Source: Terriglobia bacterium
Lineage (GTDB): Bacteria; Acidobacteriota; Terriglobia; Terriglobales; Acidobacteriaceae
DNA: 64,000 nt
Direction of reading: 5' to 3'
Assembly: GCA_020073495.1 (NCBI GenBank)
Contig: JAIQFD010000004.1
Span: 237,001-301,000 of the forward strand
Under the pieces are notes generated by a model. It had not been told where the DNA came from. It ran no database searches and was given only the letters and a program-made list of their open reading frames with translations. Of the stretch, positions 18,004 to 26,928 are shown one piece after another. The position numbers and the translations under genes are program-made. Numbering within the stretch: position 1 is the stretch's first letter; each line of letters begins with the position of its first letter.

Positions 18004-18028
18004 AAGGCCGGGCAGCTTGCCCGGCCTT
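18004..18028 (+). terminator. intrinsic terminator after the DUF1579-like gene
   Basis: An 11-bp stem AAGGCCGGGCA/TGCCCGGCCTT with a 3-nt loop, followed by ATTTCTTC. Confidence 0.75.
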
Positions 18029-18100
18029 ATTTCTTCTATCCGCAACGGTGCTGTAGCATCCAAGACTCGACGTTATCTCGCTGAGGCAGAACCGGGGAAC

Positions 18101-19168
18101 TTGGAACCGATCACGCACTTCTTGGCCGGCGCTTGCCTGAGTCGCGCTGGACTGAACCGCAAGACCGCGCTGGCCACCACGACCCTGGTGCTCGGGGCCG
18201 AGGCATCCGATATTGACATCGTGTGGCTGGCCAAGGGGCCGGTGTTCTACTTCGGCCACCACCGGGGGATCACGCACACCTTCGCTGGCGCGCCGTTCGT
18301 CGCTGCCCTGACCCTGAGCTTCGTCTACGTGCTGTGGAGGCTGGCGCGGCGCTTCGCAAAACCGGACCCGATAGGCTGCGCTGGATGTCCACCGGGCACG
18401 CAGCCACAAAAGCTCCAGCCGCGATGGGGAGTGCTTTACCTGTACGCGCTACTGAGCGCGCTGGTGCACATCCTGCTCGACTTCACCAACAGCTACGGCG
18501 TGCGCCCCTTCATGCCGTTCAGCTACAAGTGGTACTCGTGGGACATCGTCAGCATCTTCGAGCCGCTGATGTGGGTGGCGCTTCTGACTGGTCTGATCCT
18601 GCCGGGACTGTTCCGGCTCGTGAACGAGGAGATCGGGGCGAGATCGCGCGGGCCGAAGGGGCGTGGCGGCGCCATCTTCGCGCTGGTGGCGATCGTAGTC
18701 CTCTGGGGCGTGCGCGATTACGAGCACCGGCGCGCGGTGGCGGTGATGGAATCGGTGGTGTACCAGGGCGAGGAACCGAAGCGCGTCTCCGCCTACCCGT
18801 ACGCTTTCAATCCGTTCATCTGGCATGGCGTGGCGGAAACCACCGACTTCTTCGAGATGTTCGTGGTCGATTCGTTGAAACCGGACATCGATCCGCAGGG
18901 CCGGGCGCGGATCCGTTACAAGCCCGAGGAGACGCCGGCTTCATTGGCGGCGAAGACGACGTATCTGGGACGCGTGTACCTGGACTGGGCGCAATACCCC
19001 ATGACAGAGGCCGAGCAACTGCACGATGGCAGCCACGAGATCCGGTTCTACGATCTGCGCTACGACTATCCGGAGCGGGGACGCGCACTGCGCTCCGCTG
19101 TCATCCTCGACAAGGACCTGCACGAGATAGAGGAGCGGTTTGGCAGCCGGGTGCAGAAGGTAAAGTGA
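18101..19168 (+). CDS. membrane-bound metal-dependent hydrolase, YdjM/DUF457-type
   Basis: 355 aa from the TTG at 18101, where family similarity begins with EPITHFLAGACLSRAGL. The metal-binding pattern of this family is present: His in THFLAG, the DIDIVW acidic pair, and HHRGITHT near residue 55. Membrane helices lie at about 65-85, 110-135, 155-180 and 205-220, and the C-terminal 120 residues look soluble. Related proteins are annotated as LexA-regulated hydrolases in enterobacteria, but the substrate is unknown. An upstream in-frame ATG at 18017 falls inside the preceding terminator and is rejected. Confidence 0.82.
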   Translation: MEPITHFLAGACLSRAGLNRKTALATTTLVLGAEASDIDIVWLAKGPVFYFGHHRGITHTFAGAPFVAALTLSFVYVLWRLARRFAKPDPIGCAGCPPGTQPQKLQPRWGVLYLYALLSALVHILLDFTNSYGVRPFMPFSYKWYSWDIVSIFEPLMWVALLTGLILPGLFRLVNEEIGARSRGPKGRGGAIFALVAIVVLWGVRDYEHRRAVAVMESVVYQGEEPKRVSAYPYAFNPFIWHGVAETTDFFEMFVVDSLKPDIDPQGRARIRYKPEETPASLAAKTTYLGRVYLDWAQYPMTEAEQLHDGSHEIRFYDLRYDYPERGRALRSAVILDKDLHEIEERFGSRVQKVK

Positions 19169-19249
19169 TCTTATTTTCCAGAAACCCGCATCCTCGCTTG
19201 ACGCATCGGCGCATCGAATGGAGAATGTGAGTTCTCGTCAGAGGTGACT

Positions 19250-19777
19250 ATGCTGGCTTACGTATTCGTTCTCGCAGTGATCGCAGCGAGGTTGCTATTG
19301 CGACCTTTGGCCTTTGCGCCGGTCGGAGCGGCGCTGCTGTTCTTCGGCGCGCGTGCGCCTCGGAAGTTGCTCTGGGTCCCGTTGGCATTGCTCACGGTCA
19401 CCGATCTCTACCTCACGCTGGCCGTGTACGGGCAGGGACTCAAGGCAGACCAGATTGTCACTTCCGCCTGGTATCTGGCGGTCCTGCTCCTGGGGAGCGC
19501 GTTCCTGAAACGCGCTGTGAAGCCGGTCAGGGTGTTGGTCTCCGCGCTCGGAGCGTCGGTGTCGTTCTTCGTGCTCAGCAACTTCACGGTGTGGGCTGTC
19601 TGGCCGACCTACCCGAAGACTCTGAGCGGCCTGGCGGCTTGCTATGTGGCGGCCATCCCGTTCTTCCGCAACCAAGTCGCTTCCGACGTGTTCTTCACCG
19701 CGGTGATGTTCGCCATCCCCATGGCGATCGAGGCGCTGCGTTCCGGCGAGTCGCACGACCACATCCGGGCAGCGTAA
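19250..19777 (+). CDS. DUF6580-like integral membrane protein
   Basis: 175 aa, very hydrophobic, with about five or six predicted helices: YVFVLAVIAARLLLRPLAF, LLWVPLALLTVTDLYLTLAV, WYLAVLLLGSAFLKR and others. The FAPVGAALLFFGAR and NFTVWAVWPTYPKTLSGLAACY segments recall small membrane proteins annotated DUF6580, sometimes linked to cofactor or ion uptake. The ATG at 19250 follows GAGG by 5 bp. The function is not known. It ends just before a stem-loop shared with the convergent PilZ gene. Confidence 0.75.
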   Translation: MLAYVFVLAVIAARLLLRPLAFAPVGAALLFFGARAPRKLLWVPLALLTVTDLYLTLAVYGQGLKADQIVTSAWYLAVLLLGSAFLKRAVKPVRVLVSALGASVSFFVLSNFTVWAVWPTYPKTLSGLAACYVAAIPFFRNQVASDVFFTAVMFAIPMAIEALRSGESHDHIRAA

Positions 19778-19797
19778 GAGATCGAGGGAAACGGAAG

Positions 19798-19819
19798 AGG
19801 CACGGCCACGGCCGTGCCT
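19798..19819. terminator. hairpin terminator between convergent genes
   Basis: A 10-bp stem AGGCACGGCC/GGCCGTGCCT with a 2-nt loop and modest T-rich tails on both sides. Confidence 0.55.
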
Positions 19820-19846
19820 TTCGTGTCTCTGCGGACTTGTGCCGGA

Positions 19847-20557
19847 CTACGAATTCTCGATGAAGTCGTCGATCCACTGGCGGACGTGAAAGCGCGCCTC
19901 GTCGGAGGTGTCGAAACGCACACCGAAGGACCCGTCCGACGCACGGGCCCAGCACAGGATGCCGCGGACGCTGACCTGAGCCATCCTGGGCAGCTCGAAG
20001 GTGACGGTCACGTTCTGGCCCGTCGTCAGTTCTTTGCTGCTGCTGAACGACATGCCGCCGGCGCTGATCTCCAGTGAGGTACCGCGAATCTCGCTTCCAT
20101 CGAACTTGACGCGGACCTCGGAAACGATGGGGACGCGCACGTAGCGCCGGAACTCGTGCACCACCAGCAGGTGCGTGGCGCGGACGACTTTCAGCGCGTT
20201 CTGCCGCTCGACCGGCAAGTCCAGCACGGCGTTGACGGAGAAGCGCGAAAAGCGCAGCGCCTCCTGGGCCGTGTGGCAGATGCCGTAGACGACCATGCGC
20301 CAGTTGGAGCGCGACTTGCGCGCCGCCTCGAGGATGGGCTCCGCGCCGTCGTCCAAGCGCAGTGCGCAGGCGTCGAACTTCTCCCGATGAAGCCGATTGA
20401 TCGCGTCGGCCGCGATCGGGACCGTCTGGATGCCGAACTGGCGGAAGCAGTCGGAGAGAATGGTGTTGACGGAGTCGCTGAGGCCGATGGTGGCCACGCG
20501 GGCCAAGACTTTCTTGGAGACCGCTGCTGGAGCCGCCGGTGAACCCTTGGTCGTCAT
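19847..20557 (-). CDS. PilZ-domain protein with N-terminal receiver-like region
   Basis: 236 aa. The C-terminal PilZ domain (about residues 135-236) carries the c-di-GMP-binding arginine motif RRYVR (RxxxR). The second motif, normally D/NxSxxG, reads EISAGG with Glu in place of Asp/Asn. The N-terminal 125 residues look like a receiver fold (VATIGLSDSVNTILSDCFRQ) but lack a clear phospho-acceptor aspartate. The gene lies 46 bp downstream of a diguanylate cyclase on the same strand, so it is a plausible effector for that enzyme. The ATG at 20557 is chosen over an arginine-rich upstream extension. Confidence 0.82.
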   Translation of the reverse strand: MTTKGSPAAPAAVSKKVLARVATIGLSDSVNTILSDCFRQFGIQTVPIAADAINRLHREKFDACALRLDDGAEPILEAARKSRSNWRMVVYGICHTAQEALRFSRFSVNAVLDLPVERQNALKVVRATHLLVVHEFRRYVRVPIVSEVRVKFDGSEIRGTSLEISAGGMSFSSSKELTTGQNVTVTFELPRMAQVSVRGILCWARASDGSFGVRFDTSDEARFHVRQWIDDFIENS

Positions 20558-20603
20558 AATCAGACGTATTCTCCGTCGCCCGGGGAAAGTTGGCAACCCG
20601 GGA

Positions 20604-22088
20604 TCACACCGACGCCGCCTTGGGCGCCGGAGCGGCATGGACGCGGTCACGCCCGGCCTGCTTGGCGGCATACAGAGCGGCGTCAGCCGCCTGCACCACC
20701 TCGTCGCGGGAACGGCCGTGCCTGGGAAAATCGGCCACTCCCGCGCTGAACGTCACCGCGCGTGGGATGCCGGGGAAAGGATAGCTGGAAACGATCTGGC
20801 GCAGCTTGTCGGCTGCGGCGAGCGCATGTTCGCCGCTGGTTTCGGGCAGCAGCAGCGCGAATTCTTCGCCGCCGAATCGGCAGAGCACGTCCGGCTTGCG
20901 CAGGTGCTGCTCGAAGAGCCGCGAGATCTGCTTGAGCACCTCATCGCCGAGCAGGTGGCCGAATTCGTCGTTGATGCGCTTGAAGTGGTCGATGTCCATC
21001 ATGATCACCGACAGAGCCAGCTCGTAGCGGTTGGCGCGCTCGATCTCCTGCATGACGCGCAACTCGAAGAACCGCCGATTGAAGATGCCTGTGAGTCCGT
21101 CGAGATAGGCCATCTGGCGCACGCGCTCGAAATAGTGAGCGTTCTGGATGGCGGTGGCGCACATGTCGGCCACCGACTCGAGTGTCTGCGCGTCCTCGGC
21201 GCGAAAGGCCCCCGCGCTGGAACTGTCGAGCACCAGCACGCCCAGGGTCTCTCCGAAGGCGATGAGCGGGATGCACATCTCGGAGGCGCTCTCCTTCAGG
21301 CCGACGACGTAGCCGATCACGGCGGAAAGATCGTTCTCGACCACGGTTTTGCCCGTCATCAGAGCACGGCCGGAGAGGCCGGCGCCCGGAGGCAGGGCGG
21401 TGCCGATGGGCATCACGGACGTGAGCTGGCCCGAGTGCGCGCGCAGAGCCAGCTTGCCTTCCTCCTTGAGGAGGATGGAGACATGGTCGACATCGAACGA
21501 CTGCACGATCACCTGGCAGACCTTCTCCATCAGTTCGTTCAGCTCGAGTACGGCGGTGGATTGGCGCGCGATCGCGTTGATCGCCTCCAACTGGGTGGCG
21601 CGGCGCTGCTCCAGCGTGTAAAGCTCGGCATTCTGAAGGGCGATGGAAGCCTGGGTGGAGAAGAGCGTGAGCAGGTCGATGGTCTCGCTGTCAAAGGCGT
21701 CTGGCTTGTTGCTCTGGCAATCGAGGACTCCGACGACTTCTTCGCGGACCATAAGCGGGATGGCCAGCTCGGACCGGGTGCTCGGATTGCCGACGACATA
21801 GCGCGGGTCCTTGCTGACATCCGGCGCGTAGATGGGCCGCTTCAGCTTGCCGGCGCAACCGATCAGGCCCTTGCCCAGCGGCAGGCGCACCAGCTTGTGG
21901 GCAGCGTCCCAATCCACCTGGGCGCGGACGTAGAACTCCTGGCTCCTTTTGTCGAGCAGCAGGATCGCGCTGTTCTGGAGATGGAAATAATCGCGCAGGA
22001 TGCTCAGGATCTGGGAAAGGACCTCGTCCAGATCGAAGGTCGAGAGCACGGCCTGGCTGGCGTCGTAAAGAATGGCAATCTTTTGCAT
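20604..22088 (-). CDS. GAF-GAF-GGDEF diguanylate cyclase
   Basis: 494 aa soluble enzyme that should make c-di-GMP from GTP. Two GAF sensory domains occupy about residues 10-160 and 180-325; the first includes GKGLIGCAGKLKRPIYAPDV. The GGDEF domain follows, with an intact GGEEF active site and an RKPD inhibitory I-site five residues upstream, so product inhibition is expected. There are no membrane helices. The ATG at 22088 is used. It is followed on the same strand by a PilZ protein gene, making a local synthesis-and-response pair. Confidence 0.92.
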   Translation of the reverse strand: MQKIAILYDASQAVLSTFDLDEVLSQILSILRDYFHLQNSAILLLDKRSQEFYVRAQVDWDAAHKLVRLPLGKGLIGCAGKLKRPIYAPDVSKDPRYVVGNPSTRSELAIPLMVREEVVGVLDCQSNKPDAFDSETIDLLTLFSTQASIALQNAELYTLEQRRATQLEAINAIARQSTAVLELNELMEKVCQVIVQSFDVDHVSILLKEEGKLALRAHSGQLTSVMPIGTALPPGAGLSGRALMTGKTVVENDLSAVIGYVVGLKESASEMCIPLIAFGETLGVLVLDSSSAGAFRAEDAQTLESVADMCATAIQNAHYFERVRQMAYLDGLTGIFNRRFFELRVMQEIERANRYELALSVIMMDIDHFKRINDEFGHLLGDEVLKQISRLFEQHLRKPDVLCRFGGEEFALLLPETSGEHALAAADKLRQIVSSYPFPGIPRAVTFSAGVADFPRHGRSRDEVVQAADAALYAAKQAGRDRVHAAPAPKAASV

Positions 22089-22330
22089 GAATGATGCGGA
22101 AGCCGAGGTACCTGGGAACGGAGGGATTCTACAGCGGAAGTATTGTGGATGAGTACATTCCTTTAGTACCCGCTCCCTACCCGGGCTGATCTACCCTTCG
22201 TGAACGCCGCCAGCGATTTCCTGAAATTCCGCAGGTCCGATGGGAGAGTAACAAGAGGTGGTAGTGTTGTTCGCTGCGAGAGGGCGCGCCACGGCGCGAC
22301 TTGAGACTCGAAAACGGAAACTGCTTCTTC

Positions 22331-24529
22331 ATGCTGGAACTCACGACCCCGGTCCAGTACGTAAAGGGTGTCGGCCCTCGCATCGCGGAGGCGCTGGCGG
22401 CAAAGGGCATCTCGACCGTCGAGGACCTTTTGTACTACCTTCCGTTCCGCTACGAGGACCGGTTGAACCCGCGTGGCATCGCGGAGCTTCGGCCGGGAGA
22501 GATGGCCACCGTCATCGCCGAGGTCCGCACCTTCGGCCTGTTCTATGCGCGCAACGCGCGCTTCTGGATCGCGCAGCTTACGGCCGGCCAAGGGCGCGAC
22601 ACCCTCACCTGCATGTGGTTCCGGGCCGACTACCTGCGCGACCGCTTCCAACCCGGGCAACTGGTGGCGCTCTACGGAAAGGTCGAGCAGAAGAAACGCG
22701 GCCGCGGAATGCAGATCACGCAGCCGCAGTTCGAGATCATCGGCGAGCCGCCCGGACCGGGCGAGGAGCCGGACCCGGAAGAACTGGCGGCGCAGTCGCT
22801 GGAAGTCGGGCGCATCGTTCCGATCTATGAGGCGGCGGGCAAGCTAACGACGCGCTGGTTCCGGCGCGTCATTCACGGTGCGCTGGAGAGCCTCTCGCCG
22901 GAATTGCCGGACGGCCTGCCGGGCGCGATCGTCGAGCGGCATGGGCTGTCTCCTCGGAGGCAGGCGTTCTGGGGAGTGCACTTCCCCGAGGCCGGTGCGG
23001 CGTTCAACGATCTCCAGAATGCGCGCACGCCGGCACACCGCCGGCTGATCTATGAGGAGCTGTTCTTCCTCGAGGTCGGACTGGAACTGAAGCGCCGCCG
23101 CTTGCGGGCCCAGCCGGGCATCTCGTTCCAGCTGAACGAGCGGGTCCGCGAGGCCATCAAGAAGATCCTCCCCTTTCACCCGACCAATGCACAGAAGAAG
23201 GTGCTGCGCGAGATCGCGGAGGACATGGCGCGTCCCTCGCCCATGCGGCGTCTGCTGCAAGGCGACGTGGGATCGGGGAAGACCATCGTAGGGTTGCAGG
23301 CGGCGATCATCGCCATCGAGAACGGCTACCAGGCGGCGCTGATGGCGCCCACCGAGATCCTGGCGGCGCAGCATTACCTCTCGGCGCGGCAGGTGCTGGA
23401 GAACGCGGGGTACCGCATCGTCCTGCTCAGCGGCTCGATGGAGGACGAGCGCAAGCGCGACACCCGCCGGCACATCGCTCGTGGCGACGTGCAACTGGTG
23501 ATCGGGACGCACGCCCTCATCCAGGAGAAGGTGGAGTTCGCCAAGCTTGGGCTGGTGATCGTGGACGAGCAGCACCGGTTCGGCGTGATGCAGCGCTTCA
23601 AGCTGATGAAGAAGACCAGCGAGCTCGATCCGGACGTGCTGGTCATGACCGCAACGCCCATCCCACGGACGCTCGCGCTCACCCTCTACGGTGATCTCGA
23701 CGTAAGCGTACTCGATGAGCTGCCGCCGGGGCGCACGCCGATCGCAACCCGCCGCGTCCCCGACGAGCGCGCACCCGAGGTCTGGGACTTCGTGCGCAAG
23801 CAGGTCGCAAAGGGCCAGCAGGCGTTCGTGGTCTATCCCGTGATCGAGGAGACCAAGCAGGATGAGCCCGCGCTGGTGCTCCAGCCCGACCTGCTCGAAG
23901 TGAAGCCGGCCGCCGAGCTGAAAGCGGCGGTGAAAATGTACGACGAGCTGCGCAAGAAGGTATTCCCTGACCTGCGGGTCGGCCTGCTGCACGGGCGGCT
24001 CGGCCCCGACGAGAAAGAATCCGTCATGCGCCGATTCCAGCACGGCGAGATCGACGTCCTGGTCTCGACCACCGTGATCGAGGTGGGTGTGGATGTGGCG
24101 AACGCGAGCGTCATGGTGGTGGAGCACGCGGAGCGTTTCGGACTGGCGCAGTTGCACCAGTTGCGCGGGCGCATCGGGCGCGGGGCCGCCAAGTCGTACT
24201 GCATCCTGATGACCGGGCCGAAGGTGTCGCCGGACGCCGAGCAGCGCCTCGACACCATGGTGCGAACCACCGACGGCTTCGAGATCGCCGAAGTGGACCT
24301 GGCGCTGCGCGGGCCGGGCGAACTGGCGGGCACCAAGCAGGCGGGCATGCCCGAATTCCGGGTCGCCAGCCTCATTCGCGACCGTGAACTGCTCGAGCTC
24401 GCCAAGCGTGATGCCGCCGCCCTGGTCAGCGGCACCGACGCGCAGATCTCCCCCGAGGACAAGGCCCGCGCCCTGTCCCACCTGAAGGCCCACTGGCAGA
24501 GGCGCTACGGCCTGGTCGAGGTGGGTTAA
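22331..24529 (+). CDS. recG: ATP-dependent DNA helicase RecG
   Basis: 732 aa helicase that remodels stalled forks and Holliday junctions. The N-terminal wedge/OB region begins at LTTPVQYVKGVGPRIAEAL. Walker A is GDVGSGKT and the DEQH box is DEQHRFG, followed by MTATPIPRTLALTLYGD and the motif VI region HQLRGRIGRG. The ATG at 22331 matches the family start; an in-frame ATG at 22301 adds ten poorly conserved residues. selA begins 12 bp after the stop, so recG, selA, the DUF488 gene and perhaps acpS likely form one operon. Confidence 0.96.
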   Translation: MLELTTPVQYVKGVGPRIAEALAAKGISTVEDLLYYLPFRYEDRLNPRGIAELRPGEMATVIAEVRTFGLFYARNARFWIAQLTAGQGRDTLTCMWFRADYLRDRFQPGQLVALYGKVEQKKRGRGMQITQPQFEIIGEPPGPGEEPDPEELAAQSLEVGRIVPIYEAAGKLTTRWFRRVIHGALESLSPELPDGLPGAIVERHGLSPRRQAFWGVHFPEAGAAFNDLQNARTPAHRRLIYEELFFLEVGLELKRRRLRAQPGISFQLNERVREAIKKILPFHPTNAQKKVLREIAEDMARPSPMRRLLQGDVGSGKTIVGLQAAIIAIENGYQAALMAPTEILAAQHYLSARQVLENAGYRIVLLSGSMEDERKRDTRRHIARGDVQLVIGTHALIQEKVEFAKLGLVIVDEQHRFGVMQRFKLMKKTSELDPDVLVMTATPIPRTLALTLYGDLDVSVLDELPPGRTPIATRRVPDERAPEVWDFVRKQVAKGQQAFVVYPVIEETKQDEPALVLQPDLLEVKPAAELKAAVKMYDELRKKVFPDLRVGLLHGRLGPDEKESVMRRFQHGEIDVLVSTTVIEVGVDVANASVMVVEHAERFGLAQLHQLRGRIGRGAAKSYCILMTGPKVSPDAEQRLDTMVRTTDGFEIAEVDLALRGPGELAGTKQAGMPEFRVASLIRDRELLELAKRDAAALVSGTDAQISPEDKARALSHLKAHWQRRYGLVEVG

Positions 24530-24541
24530 ACTAGCGCACGC

Positions 24542-25960
<1,419 letters not shown>

Positions 25961-26485
25961 TTGGCCACCGTTTACACTATCGGGCATTCGACGCGCACGC
26001 TGGACGAACTCGTCGCGGCGTTGCAGGCCCACGGCATTCGTACGTTGGTGGACATCCGTTCGTTTCCCGCCTCGCGGCGCATGCCGTGGTTCGCGCGCGA
26101 ATCACTGGAGAAGGCGCTGCCGGAGGCAGGGATCGCGTACGTCTGGGAGAAATGCCTGGGCGGACGTCGTGGCAAGCAGAAGATCGAGTCGCCGAATGCC
26201 GGCCTGCGCGATCAGTCCTTCCGTAACTACGCCGACTACATGCTCACCGCCGAGTTCCATCGCGCCGCCGCCGATGTGGTCACGATGGCCGAGCAGAGGC
26301 CCACGGCAGTGATGTGCGCCGAGCGCATGTTCTTCCAGTGCCACCGCATGCTGGTCTCCGACTACCTCGGCCTACACGGCCACGAGGTGCGGCACATCGT
26401 GGACACCGGGCCGGCAAAGCCCCACCGCATCACGCCCGAGGCCAAGCTCGTCGAAGACCGCGTCATCTACCCTGGACTCTTCTGA
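25961..26485 (+). CDS. DUF488-family protein
   Basis: 174 aa from a TTG at 25961, immediately after the selA stop. The N-terminus YTIGHSTRTLDELVAAL with VDIRSFPASRR is the DUF488 signature, followed by a CLGGRRG segment and CAERMFFQCHRMLVSDYL, with conserved cysteines and a His-Arg. Enzymatic function is unknown for the family. A second DUF488 protein of the shorter YeaO-like type is encoded at 34390. The tight spacing to selA suggests cotranscription but no functional link to selenium is established. Confidence 0.88.
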   Translation: MATVYTIGHSTRTLDELVAALQAHGIRTLVDIRSFPASRRMPWFARESLEKALPEAGIAYVWEKCLGGRRGKQKIESPNAGLRDQSFRNYADYMLTAEFHRAAADVVTMAEQRPTAVMCAERMFFQCHRMLVSDYLGLHGHEVRHIVDTGPAKPHRITPEAKLVEDRVIYPGLF

Positions 26486-26541
26486 GCAGCACACCTGACC
26501 CGATGACCCGATTCTCGCTGTGTTACCTTTATCCGTTTCGC

Positions 26542-26919
26542 ATGATCGTCGGCACCGGAATCGATATCGTCGAAGTCGCGCGCGTGGCCGAAGCCATCGA
26601 GCGCTTCGGCGACCGTTTTCTGCGGCGGATCTACACTCCCAGCGAGATCCAGTACTGCCGATCGAAGCGCAATGCCGCGGAACGGTTTGCGGCGCGGTTC
26701 GCGGCCAAGGAGGCGGCACTGAAGGCGATCGGCACCGGGTGGAAAAACGGCATCGCCTGGACGGAGGTGGAGGTCCGGCGGGAGCCGGGCGGGCGCCCGA
26801 CCATCCGGTTCAGCGGTAAGGCTGCCGGGTTTGCCGCGCAGCTTGGGATGAAACGCGCCTCGCTTTCCTTGTCGCACACCGCCCAACTCGCGATCGCCAA
26901 GGTCATCCTCGAGGACTGA
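26542..26919 (+). CDS. acpS: holo-[acyl-carrier-protein] synthase
   Basis: 125 aa phosphopantetheinyl transferase that activates ACP for fatty-acid synthesis. Motifs: GTGIDIVEVARVAEAI with the Mg2+ aspartate, then ERFAARFAAKEAALKAIG (the F-KEA signature), and a C-terminal LSLSHTAQLAIA. The ATG at 26542 gives the usual length; an upstream in-frame extension encodes no conserved sequence. It lies between the DUF488 gene and a large membrane protein gene starting 9 bp downstream. Confidence 0.95.
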   Translation: MIVGTGIDIVEVARVAEAIERFGDRFLRRIYTPSEIQYCRSKRNAAERFAARFAAKEAALKAIGTGWKNGIAWTEVEVRREPGGRPTIRFSGKAAGFAAQLGMKRASLSLSHTAQLAIAKVILED

Positions 26920-26928
26920 CCCCGCCGA

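Noticed and set aside
22089..22330. 242-bp gap before recG checked for a tRNA(Sec) or other RNA
   Set aside because: No cloverleaf, no tRNA-like arms and no strong hairpin were found; nothing can be supported there.
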